64,000 nt of DNA from Colwellia marinimaniae. Lineage in GTDB: Bacteria > Pseudomonadota > Gammaproteobacteria > Enterobacterales > Alteromonadaceae. Location of the stretch: contig NZ_BDQM01000002.1 in assembly GCF_002207865.1 (NCBI RefSeq), forward strand, positions 161,274 to 225,273, in the 5' to 3' direction. A model generated the notes under the pieces. It was not told the origin of the DNA, did no database searches, and worked only from the letters and a program-made list of their open reading frames with translations. This document shows, piece by piece, positions 10,814-18,718 of the stretch; positions within the stretch are counted from its first letter, which is position 1, and every line of letters begins with the position of its first letter. A program made the translations under genes and the position numbers.

Positions 10814-10841
10814 ATATTACTTAGATTGCTAGATATGTCAA
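10814..10841 (-). promoter_or_regulatory. metA promoter
   Basis: Read on the minus strand, TTGACA (10841-10836) and TAATAT (10819-10814) stand 16 bases apart, a near-consensus sigma-70 promoter. The start codon is 46 bases beyond the -10. The -35 lies inside the met-box array, as expected for repression by MetJ. Confidence 0.85.
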
Positions 10842-10870
10842 CATCTAAACGTATAGACGTCTAGATGTTT
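10823..10870. promoter_or_regulatory. Array of six contiguous MetJ operator boxes
   Basis: Six 8-bp units run without gaps: AGATTGCT, AGATATGT, CAACATCT, AAACGTAT, AGACGTCT, AGATGTTT. The fifth is the exact MetJ consensus; the others match at 4 to 6 positions. MetJ binds tandem met boxes cooperatively with S-adenosylmethionine as corepressor. The metJ gene is not in the window. Confidence 0.9.
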
Positions 10871-10892
10871 TTATTGGTTGGCTTTTTTTGTG

Positions 10893-11507
10893 CTAATTCA
10901 TAATAAATACCAGTAAACGATTGTTTGCCGGCATAGGGTTATCGGATAATAAAGCAAGACCTGCATTATGAGCTAAAGCGGCAATGTCTTCAAAATCACG
11001 TATAGCACTTTCTTCATCTCTATGCTTTAGCCATAGATCAAAATTGGCATTACTTTGACTGGTAAATTTTCCTTGGTGATTAAAGGGCCCATAAATGCAT
11101 AAAGTGCCACCTTTAACTAGGCTCTGCTTTACCCCAGTGAAGAATTTGTTAACCAAAGAGTTACTAACAATATGCAAGGTATTCGCGGTAAAAATGCCGT
11201 CAATGCGCCCTTGCAATGATGATTTTTCCACGACTGCTTGCCATGGTTGATGTAAATCTAAAACAACCGGCGCTAATAGATTAGTTAAGCCACTGCTCTG
11301 TCTGCGGTAGTTTATCGCAGCATGATTCACCAGTAGATCACTTGGCTGCCAACAAAGCTGCGGTAAATGTTCTGCAAAGAATACACCATGTTGCCCTGTG
11401 CCTGAGCCAATTTCTAATACCCGCTTAGTGTTGGTAAAAGCGCTTTGTAACACCCTTAGGATTGGCTGTTTGTTATTTTCACAAGCTTGAGAAAAAGCGA
11501 TATCCAT
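10893..11507 (-). CDS. DUF938 family SAM-dependent methyltransferase-like protein
   Basis: 204 residues with a class I methyltransferase fold. Motif I is VLEIGSGTGQHGVFFA near residues 30-45, and the N-terminal SQACENNKQPIL resembles the conserved DUF938 opening. The substrate is not known for the family. It is cytoplasmic, with no signal peptide or membrane helix. It lies upstream of the metA operator on the same strand and 55 bases downstream of the next gene, so these two may be cotranscribed. No functional link to methionine synthesis can be claimed from position alone. Confidence 0.82.
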   Translation of the reverse strand: MDIAFSQACENNKQPILRVLQSAFTNTKRVLEIGSGTGQHGVFFAEHLPQLCWQPSDLLVNHAAINYRRQSSGLTNLLAPVVLDLHQPWQAVVEKSSLQGRIDGIFTANTLHIVSNSLVNKFFTGVKQSLVKGGTLCIYGPFNHQGKFTSQSNANFDLWLKHRDEESAIRDFEDIAALAHNAGLALLSDNPMPANNRLLVFIMN

Positions 11508-11562
11508 TATAATTTCCTACCTTAACGTATTTATTTATCTGCCAGTAATGCTTATAAACTGT

Positions 11563-12720
11563 TTATACCACCACTTTAAATGGCAGTGCTTGTCGACATT
11601 GTTGCTGATAACTTTCCATATGTTGACATTCACGTTGGCAAAACTCTTTAATCGCCTCTTTAAAAGCAGCATGTTTAACCCAGTGATATGAATGGGTTAA
11701 TACCGGCTCAAAACCTCGTTGAATTTTATGTTCACCTTGGGTGCCAGGGTTAAAACATTGTAAATTATGTTCGATGCAAAAGGCTATGCCTTGGTAATAA
11801 CAGAGCTCAAAATGTAAGTTGTTAAAGGCTGTTTTACAGCCCCAATATCGACCATAAAGATGGCTATCATCATAAAAAAATAAAGCACAAGCCACATCTT
11901 TATCATTATGACTGGCAATAATAAGCAGAACATTAGCCGCTAAGTGAGTGAATATGTGCTTAAAAAAATCAAAGTTAAGGTGAGGCTGATGGCCTTGTTT
12001 TAAATAAGTAAGTTGGTAGGTTAAATAGAAGAAATCAATATCGCTCGCCGTAATATCTGGCCCTCGAACTTGCCTAATGTTAATGCCCTGCTGCTTTATC
12101 GATGCTCTTTCTTTACGGGTATTTTTGCGTTTACGTGAGGTGAATGTGGCAAGAAAGTCATCAAAACTTGCATAACCGCGGTTAAACCAGTGAAACTGTA
12201 CCGTATGACGCAGATAAACATCTTCAGGTAATTTAGCCATGGTCGTACTTTTACCTTTTTCGGTTGGCGTTACCTCACTATCAATTTCAGGGCAATACAA
12301 TATGTGCCAACTGTTTATTTCGTGCTGGTGACAATGGCTAATTAATGATGAAAAAAGATCAGCTAAATTTAGCTTATTTGACCATAGTTTGTTGCTAGTA
12401 ACTGGAGTAAAAGGAATAGTGCCGACGAGTTTAGGGTAATAAGCAAGATTGTTATCCTCATATGCTTTGGCCCAATCCCAGTCAAAGACATATTCGCCCC
12501 AAGAATTTTGCTTTAGATACAAAGGCATAATGCCGTCAATTATACCATCATTTTCAATAACCATATGATGTGGTTGCCAACCGCGCGCACCAGATACCGA
12601 CTGACTAGCTTCTAACGCCTTAAAAAACTCATAACTGACCAACGGGCACGAGGAAGTATTTAGCCGGTGCCAATCACTTGCGGGTATTTGTTCAAAACGT
12701 TCAAAAAAAGTTATCTGCAC
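11563..12720 (-). CDS. FemAB-like GNAT-fold acyltransferase (DUF482 / COG3146 type)
   Basis: 385 residues. The opening ITFFERFEQIPASDWHRL, the early HMVIENDGIIDGIMPLYL and the later FTSRKRKNTRKER are typical of the PF04339 family ('peptidoglycan biosynthesis/recognition' in annotation), which is related to FemAB peptidyltransferases. The biochemical substrate is unproven. There is no signal peptide. It is probably cotranscribed with the DUF938 gene downstream. The call rests on remembered family features. Confidence 0.8.
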   Translation of the reverse strand: MQITFFERFEQIPASDWHRLNTSSCPLVSYEFFKALEASQSVSGARGWQPHHMVIENDGIIDGIMPLYLKQNSWGEYVFDWDWAKAYEDNNLAYYPKLVGTIPFTPVTSNKLWSNKLNLADLFSSLISHCHQHEINSWHILYCPEIDSEVTPTEKGKSTTMAKLPEDVYLRHTVQFHWFNRGYASFDDFLATFTSRKRKNTRKERASIKQQGINIRQVRGPDITASDIDFFYLTYQLTYLKQGHQPHLNFDFFKHIFTHLAANVLLIIASHNDKDVACALFFYDDSHLYGRYWGCKTAFNNLHFELCYYQGIAFCIEHNLQCFNPGTQGEHKIQRGFEPVLTHSYHWVKHAAFKEAIKEFCQRECQHMESYQQQCRQALPFKVVV

Positions 12721-13080
12721 AGGAAAAGGTCATTTTTAGGGGCTATTTCCGTGTGAAGATAACAGTTTTAACAACAAGTTCCTATACTGAGAAACTATAA
12801 TCTTGCAGCAAGGTCACCCGATAAATGTATTAGCTAGACTAAAATAGCAAGAGCCTTTTTCTTAATTTCATCTGCAATTTGCGAATCACAATTACAATAT
12901 CGATGAAAAAGTGTCGTAATTTTTAACAGTTTTACTTAAGAATTTTTTATTGAGATTATAACTAATTGTATTGGTTAATATATTACAAAAAGGTGTGATA
13001 AATGCATATTTTTAAACTATTGTTCAACTAGTTCTTTGTCTGTATTAGGTTATCAATCACTCGGATATTTAAGGATGAGT
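12721..13080. other. Intergenic region between divergent genes
   Basis: 360 AT-rich bases lie between the FemAB-like gene and the AraC-type regulator. They should carry two divergent promoters. No strong palindrome, terminator or RNA gene was found. A TTG at 13036 would extend the regulator frame, but it lacks a ribosome site. Confidence 0.5.
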
Positions 13081-13941
13081 ATGGCTATTCTCAAAGCGAA
13101 AGAATACTTTGGTGTTATCGGACATAACAAAAACAGCCTCAACGAGGTTTGTCATAGACTAGATGATAAACTTGCCTTCAAAATCATACCTTCTCTTGAG
13201 CATATAAAAAAGCTCAATGGCTCTTTAGGTGCCATTGCTTATGTAATGGACTGCCATTCTGAACTTCACTGTTATAATATAGAAACTATCAGTCGTGATT
13301 TTTCAAAAAAATCACTTTATATTTTGTCCGCTTGCATCTCAATACCTATGCTGCATCATGCGCTGAAACTCGGTGTTAAAGATGTGTTCCATCTGCCGAT
13401 GAATAACCAAGCCTTGACTAACCTGTTAGTTGAACTTAACGAAACCACTGATATTGATTGTTTTGAACAAGAGTCAATAACAAGTGATTTTATGCCCGCC
13501 ATAGAAGAGCTAATAAGTCATCCTTTAGAGGGACTGTTTGAATTAATCGAGCAACATTTTTTCGATGCCCCGTCACTAAAACAAGCATCGAATAGTTTAT
13601 ATTTAAGCCCTAGTCGTATTAGTCATATGTTTAAAGATTTATGTGGTGTTGGTTATTGCCAATATATTTTATGTCGACGCTTGGAAGAGAGTGAGTACCT
13701 CTTACGTCAAGAAAATTCTTCTGTCACCAATGTTTCTTTTGCTGTTGGTTTCTCAAATCCATCACACTTTTGCCGCAGCTTTAAAGAGCATCTTGGTCTA
13801 ACACCAACCGCATATATCAAAAAGGAACTAGGCATAGAGCTCAGCTGCTTATATCAGCGATATCAAAAATTAAGAATGGAATTATTGCCAATAACGAAAA
13901 TACAGCAAGCAAAAAATCGTCGCCTTAGTGCTCTTAATTGA
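13081..13941 (+). CDS. AraC-family transcriptional regulator with degenerate receiver domain
   Basis: 286 residues from the ATG at 13081, chosen because AAGGA ends five bases before it; a second ATG at 13075 is too close to that site. The C-terminal 100 residues are a double helix-turn-helix AraC domain (LYLSPSRISHMFKDLCG, then VSFAVGFSNPSHFCRSFKEHLGLTP as two pieces of one motif). The N-terminal 120 residues have alternating strands and helices like a receiver, with an aspartate in AYVMDC. However, the acidic pair after strand 1 is missing (VIGHN), and the conserved lysine is replaced in FHLPMN, so phosphorylation is doubtful. It lies 55 bases before the L,D-transpeptidase gene on the same strand. 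Confidence 0.85.
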   Translation: MAILKAKEYFGVIGHNKNSLNEVCHRLDDKLAFKIIPSLEHIKKLNGSLGAIAYVMDCHSELHCYNIETISRDFSKKSLYILSACISIPMLHHALKLGVKDVFHLPMNNQALTNLLVELNETTDIDCFEQESITSDFMPAIEELISHPLEGLFELIEQHFFDAPSLKQASNSLYLSPSRISHMFKDLCGVGYCQYILCRRLEESEYLLRQENSSVTNVSFAVGFSNPSHFCRSFKEHLGLTPTAYIKKELGIELSCLYQRYQKLRMELLPITKIQQAKNRRLSALN

Positions 13942-13996
13942 TAGCTATCGACTTAAGTAAAAGCCAGTTGCATAACGAAAAAACCAAGGAGATAAA

Positions 13997-15544
13997 GTGA
14001 AATCAATCATGATTCTTTTATATTTTTTATTGTTAAGCAATACGATGGCAAAAACAGTGCAAGCTTTTGTATTTACTGAAAACTTTTTGGATAACTCCTC
14101 AGTAATGGTTTTACCAGTAGGGCTATTAGCTCAAGATAAGCAGCTTAACTATCAGCAGTTGATAGCTCATCATAGTAAAAATTATTTATGGCTTGAACAT
14201 GATAAACTCAATTTATCAGGGCTGTCATTATTAAGCTTACTGAATGATCTCGGTATTCACCCGTTAGCTTTTGATGATATCAATAACTTAGCGGGTCCGC
14301 AGGGTAAAAAAATTGATCAACTGCTCACTCAGCAATTATTTACTATTGCTACTTTATTTAATGGTTATCAGTTTAAGCCGCAAGAAAAACCCCGTGCAGA
14401 CATCCTTAAAGCAGTAAAAAATAATCAGCTTGCCCGTTATGTTGAGCAGTTATTACCACAATTTGATCAAGTGATACGTCTGCGCATGGCAATTACCCAT
14501 TACCGTAAATTAACAGAAACGCCTTGGCCAGTAATTGATGAAAAATTATCCTTAAGGTTAGGTCAAGGACATAAAGATGTTATTAAGCTGCGCAGTATTT
14601 TAGTTGCTTTAGCCGATCTTAGCACAGCACAGTACTCCCACTATCGGCGGCATATTTTTGATCCAGAAGTCATTAGCGCCCTTAAAAAATTTCAAGCTCG
14701 ACATGGTTTAACCGCCAATGGCAAGTTAACGGCGAAAACAATTAAAGCACTTAATACCAAGCCAGAGAAACGCCTTAAAATCATGCAAATCAATTTATGG
14801 CGTTGGTTATCATTACCCAGTAAACCACCATCACGTTATATACTGGTTAATATTCCCGCCTATCGTTTATACTTTATTGAAAACCAGCAAGAAACATTAT
14901 CGATGAAAGTGATTGTTGGTGATAATCAGCACCCTACCCCGATAATGGTCACTAAAGTGAGCAGTGTCACCATCAATCCACAATGGACACCAACCTATAA
15001 TATTATTCATAAAGAGTTATTAGTCGAGAATTCTCGCAACCCAGGCTCACTAAGACGGCAAAACTTTAAATTGGCAAAAGGCTATGGTGCTAAGCAAGTG
15101 CTTCGACCTGTTTTTAATGATTCCCGCTCAATAAAGGCCGCTTTGGGAGAGTACAAATTAATACAGGTAGCAGGAAAAAAAAATGCTTTGGGAAAATACC
15201 GTTTTAATATAAAAAACTTTCATTCAGTCTATTTACATGATACCCCAGCAAAACATCTTTTTTCGAAAAAATATCGGGCGCTAAGTCATGGTTGTGTACG
15301 TTTACAATACGCCAATTTACTGGTTGAAAAATTTATGACTAATGAGCCTAAAAACAAACAACGGCAAGTAAGAAATGCACTCGCGGTGAAAAAAACCCAG
15401 CACATCAAACTAGCGCAAAGCATTGCGGTTTACCTCACTTATCAAACTGTTTGGTTAAGCCCTACGGGTAAAATACAGTGGTTGGCCGATATTTATCAAC
15501 AAGATACCGCTGTTAACGTCACCATCACCGCCAGCATATTATAA
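13997..15544 (+). CDS. L,D-transpeptidase, YcbB/LdtD type
   Basis: 515 residues from a GTG start preceded by AAGGAG. An N-terminal signal peptide ends near TMAKTVQA. Domains: the YcbB-like scaffold region, a peptidoglycan-binding helix bundle (ALKKFQARHGLTANGKL), then the YkuD catalytic domain with SHGCVRL (nucleophile C433) and the upstream VYLHDTP. Such periplasmic enzymes make 3-3 cross-links in peptidoglycan, bypassing penicillin-binding proteins. It follows the AraC-type regulator closely and may be cotranscribed with it. The last 20 bases are part of a 46-bp direct repeat that recurs beyond the stop codon. Confidence 0.93.
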   Translation: MKSIMILLYFLLLSNTMAKTVQAFVFTENFLDNSSVMVLPVGLLAQDKQLNYQQLIAHHSKNYLWLEHDKLNLSGLSLLSLLNDLGIHPLAFDDINNLAGPQGKKIDQLLTQQLFTIATLFNGYQFKPQEKPRADILKAVKNNQLARYVEQLLPQFDQVIRLRMAITHYRKLTETPWPVIDEKLSLRLGQGHKDVIKLRSILVALADLSTAQYSHYRRHIFDPEVISALKKFQARHGLTANGKLTAKTIKALNTKPEKRLKIMQINLWRWLSLPSKPPSRYILVNIPAYRLYFIENQQETLSMKVIVGDNQHPTPIMVTKVSSVTINPQWTPTYNIIHKELLVENSRNPGSLRRQNFKLAKGYGAKQVLRPVFNDSRSIKAALGEYKLIQVAGKKNALGKYRFNIKNFHSVYLHDTPAKHLFSKKYRALSHGCVRLQYANLLVEKFMTNEPKNKQRQVRNALAVKKTQHIKLAQSIAVYLTYQTVWLSPTGKIQWLADIYQQDTAVNVTITASIL

Positions 15545-15703
15545 TTACCCGTAGGCGGGAACTTGTTCGCTTCCTTACCCATGCGCGATTAAAATCCCGC
15601 CTACGCATTATCCATGCGCTTCTTTATCTGCAACGCAGCAGCAGAGAAGCTGCGCTGTCACCGCCAGCATATTATAATTACCCGTAGGCGGGAACTTGTT
15701 CGC
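15525..15703. repeat. Direct repeat of 46 bp with internal palindrome at the end of the L,D-transpeptidase gene
   Basis: The segments 15525-15570 and 15658-15703 are identical and lie 133 bases apart. The first copy contains the last codons and stop of the transpeptidase gene; the second reproduces them outside any gene. Each copy contains GTAGGCGGGA. The first copy's (15551-15560) is complementary to TCCCGCCTAC at 15595-15604, so a hairpin is possible. CATGCGC also occurs twice between the copies. A dispersed palindromic repeat with local duplication is the likely reading. This is not a usual terminator, since no T-run follows. Confidence 0.85.
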
Positions 15704-16052
15704 GCTTCCTTACCAACTCGCAACTGGGTGCAATAGATAGCAATCTGATGTTAGCGACATCAAATAAAACCGACTAACTTTATTAGTACGCTCAATTTAT
15801 ATCTTAAACGGAAAGTCTTAAACGATAGTCTTAACCGATATTGATAAACCGTATTAAGTTTAATTGACTGTATTGAGTAAAACAGCAAAGGATTGCTTGC
15901 AACTGCCTTTGTCATTAACTAGTCGGTACTTACCTTCTGTTAAGTACCTGAATAGTACCTTCGTCCTAGCAGCAGCTAGAGGATAGACCAAGTGCATTTG
16001 TTAGCTCATGCTTTGCAATCAAGCATAAACATTAATGGTTTTGGAGCATCTA
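15704..16052 (+). promoter_or_regulatory. Region upstream of the Flp pilin gene with iterated motifs
   Basis: About 350 bases of presumed control region. Three related units occur at 15801-15840 (ATCTTAAACGGAAA, GTCTTAAACGATA, GTCTTAACCGATA). Nearer the gene an inverted repeat GGTACTTA/TAAGTACC lies at 15925-15948, with an additional AGTACCT direct copy at 15954. A small TGATGT/ACATCA hairpin is at 15746-15762. No sigma-54 or sigma-70 promoter could be placed with confidence. The iterated units are candidate activator sites. Confidence 0.5.
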
Positions 16053-16313
16053 ATGAATAAATTAACTCAATCTATGAAAAGTTTTCTTAAAGATTTTATT
16101 GCAGATGAAAGTGGTTTGACCGCGGTTGAATATGCCATTGCCGGTGGTTTAGTGGTTGGTGGTATGGTCGGCGCCTTTCTAACTTTAGGCGAGAGTGCTA
16201 CCGGACAAATTAATACCCTAGCTTGTGCCGCCGAAGGGAAAAGTTATACTGCAGCAACATCCACCACTGCTAATGATGGGACTGTAACTACAACAGCTGC
16301 AAGCTGCTCCTAG
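16053..16313 (+). CDS. flp: Flp/Fap type IVb pilin (major pilus subunit)
   Basis: 86 residues from the ATG at 16053, preceded by GGAG at good spacing; an upstream in-frame ATG at 16035 has no ribosome site. The leader ends in DESG and the predicted cleavage follows G21, giving a mature N-terminus LTAVEYAIAGG with glutamate at position 5, the Flp signature. A hydrophobic helix follows, then a Thr/Ser/Ala-rich tail with two cysteines (ACAAEG and the final SCS), perhaps a disulfide. The subunits are cleaved by the peptidase encoded next and assembled by the Tad machine. First gene of the locus. Confidence 0.95.
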   Translation: MNKLTQSMKSFLKDFIADESGLTAVEYAIAGGLVVGGMVGAFLTLGESATGQINTLACAAEGKSYTAATSTTANDGTVTTTAASCS

Positions 16314-16315
16314 AA

Positions 16316-16891
16316 ATGCTAATGCTGTTGATAACCTTACTATTGTTGCTTAGCGCTTTATATTTTGATCTGCGCTATCAACGTATACCCAATAAGCTTT
16401 GTTTGGCTGGGCTACTAGCTGCCCTTGCCTTGCAAGCTTATAGCAACCAATGGTATGGCTTAGGGCAAGCATTACTGGGAGCAGGGTTAGCAATGGCCTT
16501 GTTATTACCGGCGTTTTATTTTCGTTATTTAGGCGCTGGTGATGTCAAGTTAATGATAGCCGTAGGTGCGTTTTCGGGGCCAACCTTATTATTTTGGTCT
16601 GTGGTCTATGGCATTATTTTTGGCATTTTTACCAGTTTTTTCTTAGCGATTTATAAGGTCGGTTGGTCAGGTCTGCTTAAGATGACCAGCCAAGCTTTTA
16701 TCAACAAAAGTGAAAAACAGTCAGCGGTCTTGGTGCCCTACGCCCCCGCTTTAGCGTTAGGTTGGTTGTTCGCGTGTTACCTGAGTCCTGAGATAGGCCC
16801 AGAAATAGCCGCTGAAATAACGGCAGTAATAACGGCAGTAATAACCGCTGACATAGCACCGAAAATTGCGGTTCTGCTTAGTCGTAGCTAA
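16316..16891 (+). CDS. tadV: Prepilin peptidase TadV/CpaA (A24 family)
   Basis: 191 residues, mostly membrane helices. The two catalytic aspartates of A24 peptidases are visible: D18 in YFDLRYQRIPN and D76 in LGAGDVKL. It cleaves the Flp and pseudopilin leaders at the inner membrane. The ATG is two bases after the flp stop, so the genes are coupled. The last 30 residues (from about 160) are unusual: a 12-base DNA repeat encodes the ITAV/ITAD series, forming an Ile/Thr/Ala-rich tail that looks like slippage expansion outside the conserved fold. Confidence 0.93.
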   Translation: MLMLLITLLLLLSALYFDLRYQRIPNKLCLAGLLAALALQAYSNQWYGLGQALLGAGLAMALLLPAFYFRYLGAGDVKLMIAVGAFSGPTLLFWSVVYGIIFGIFTSFFLAIYKVGWSGLLKMTSQAFINKSEKQSAVLVPYAPALALGWLFACYLSPEIGPEIAAEITAVITAVITADIAPKIAVLLSRS

Positions 16892-16999
16892 TAAAATGGC
16901 TAATAAGGTCAGTAACATTTACTAAGTACTTACCCTTAGCAGTAAAAACACTTAACAGGCACAGACAAGAAATAACTAAATAATGTTATAGGAATTACC

Positions 17000-18718
17000 A
17001 TGGACTCATCACCTTTCGATCGGACTAATCAAGCGGGCAACTTAGCTAATAGTGCTGGTGATAGTGCAAGTAATAGCGCAGCTGCTAATACAGTTGAAAG
17101 TGTCTCTGGCAATGCTTCTAACACGATATCCGAAAATTTATCTGGCAAGGTCTCAGAGAGTGTCGCTAGCTCCACCCGTGACTCATTACCTCAGACACAA
17201 TACCCAATTCCACCTAAACATGGTCTGTCCTTATTACTTAAAAGTGGCCGGAAAAACAGCAAAAAAAACAACCCAGAAAACAATAAAGAATGCAATAAAG
17301 AAAGCAGTCAAGGAGATAGTCCCTCCGTACTTAGCGATAATTCACCATCACTAGTTATTCCTCAAGATGAACAGGCCTTAGCGGCTATGGCAAAACGGCC
17401 AAGTACCATTGCCGAAACCGGCCTGTCCGAACAGTTACTATTACAACTATTAATTAAACATATGTTAGTTGAACATGTGGTCAGTGTACGCCTGTTAGTA
17501 GAAAAAATGGCCTTAAGTGGTGGCATTATTCAAAATTTATTAGATCATGCCAAAACGATTAACTGGTTGGAAAATCGTCAATCGAGCAAAAGTGGTCAAA
17601 TGCGTTACGCGCTTAGTGAATTAGGCGCTACAGAGGCAGAAAAAGCCTTTAACCAAGGCGGTTACCTAGGTATAGCACCTGTGCCTTTATCACAATACAG
17701 TGATATTTGTCTGAAACAAACCAGCCGCAATACCATCATAGTAAAAGAGTTGTTGCAACAACGCTTTAGTAACTTGATGTTTTCAGCCGAGTTAATGGCC
17801 ACCATAGGTCCAGCATTAAATTCCACTAAACCTATTTTAATTTATGGGGCTCCTGGGGTAGGTAAAAGTTACCTCTGTCGACATTTGAATCTACTCTTTG
17901 GTGATGATGTCTTAATACCAGCCGCTATAGAAGTGAATAATATTATTATTCAGCTTTACGATCCACAATTACATATATTAAGCACCAAAGGAGTAAAACA
18001 GCATAACGACGCTGCCACATTAGTATCCTTAACACAGGGTTATGATCCCCGCTGGCATTTATGCCAACGGCCGTTATTAGTCACCGGGGGCGAATTGACG
18101 GCTGATATGTTGGAAGTTAATTTTGATGCTACTAATCATACTTATAAAGCGCCACTGCAATTAAAAGCCAATAACGGTATTTTATTATTAGATGACTTAG
18201 GACGGCAAAAAATTAGCCCGATAGCGCTATTTAACCGCTGGATCATTCCGTTAGAAGAACGCCGAGATTTTTTGTCCTTACCCAACGGTTTACATTTTGA
18301 AATTCCTTTCGAACTCATTTTACTTTTTTCAACCAATCTAGCGCCACAAGACTTGGTGGATGAAGCCTTCTTACGTCGCTTAGGTTACAAAATTAAGTTT
18401 GAAGCCTTATCTGTGGAACTCTATAAAAAGTTATGGTTTAAAACCTGTGCGGACTATCAACTTACTTGCGAAAATGACATTTTCAATTACTTGGTTGAGC
18501 AGCGTCACTATGTCGATCAGAAAGATTTTTTACCCTGCTTGCCGCGTGATTTATTAAGCATAGTTTGTGATCAAATCAAATTTAATCAATTAGCACCTGT
18601 AGTTACCCAGGCGCTTATCTGTTTTGCCTGGCAACATTACTTTGTGCATAGCTCAGATAACTCGACCCCAGATAAGCCTAACCATCATAATGAGTCAAAT
18701 AAATTAAGGAGTGAGTAA
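17000..18718 (+). CDS. AAA+ ATPase of MoxR/RavA-like appearance in the Tad locus
   Basis: 572 residues. About 120 N-terminal residues are low-complexity, rich in Ser, Asn, Lys and Glu. A possible winged-helix region follows (about 145-230). Then comes an AAA+ module: Walker A GAPGVGKS (283-290), Walker B ILLLDD (D398, D399), a sensor-like FSTNL, and an arginine-finger-like FLRRLGYKI. No signal peptide or membrane helix is seen. It is not the CpaF/TadA motor or TadZ, both encoded further on. The stop overlaps the cpaB ATG (TAATG), so it belongs to the operon. Its role is unknown; a chaperone-like or regulatory function in pilus assembly is only an inference from fold and context. Confidence 0.85.
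   Translation: MDSSPFDRTNQAGNLANSAGDSASNSAAANTVESVSGNASNTISENLSGKVSESVASSTRDSLPQTQYPIPPKHGLSLLLKSGRKNSKKNNPENNKECNKESSQGDSPSVLSDNSPSLVIPQDEQALAAMAKRPSTIAETGLSEQLLLQLLIKHMLVEHVVSVRLLVEKMALSGGIIQNLLDHAKTINWLENRQSSKSGQMRYALSELGATEAEKAFNQGGYLGIAPVPLSQYSDICLKQTSRNTIIVKELLQQRFSNLMFSAELMATIGPALNSTKPILIYGAPGVGKSYLCRHLNLLFGDDVLIPAAIEVNNIIIQLYDPQLHILSTKGVKQHNDAATLVSLTQGYDPRWHLCQRPLLVTGGELTADMLEVNFDATNHTYKAPLQLKANNGILLLDDLGRQKISPIALFNRWIIPLEERRDFLSLPNGLHFEIPFELILLFSTNLAPQDLVDEAFLRRLGYKIKFEALSVELYKKLWFKTCADYQLTCENDIFNYLVEQRHYVDQKDFLPCLPRDLLSIVCDQIKFNQLAPVVTQALICFAWQHYFVHSSDNSTPDKPNHHNESNKLRSE

Noticed and set aside
15545..16052. Sigma-54 promoter for the Tad operon
   Set aside because: No GG-N10-GC pair with the correct surrounding bases was found.
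17052..17354. 100-codon frame inside the AAA+ gene
   Set aside because: It overlaps the low-complexity head of the ATPase gene in another frame and has no ribosome site.
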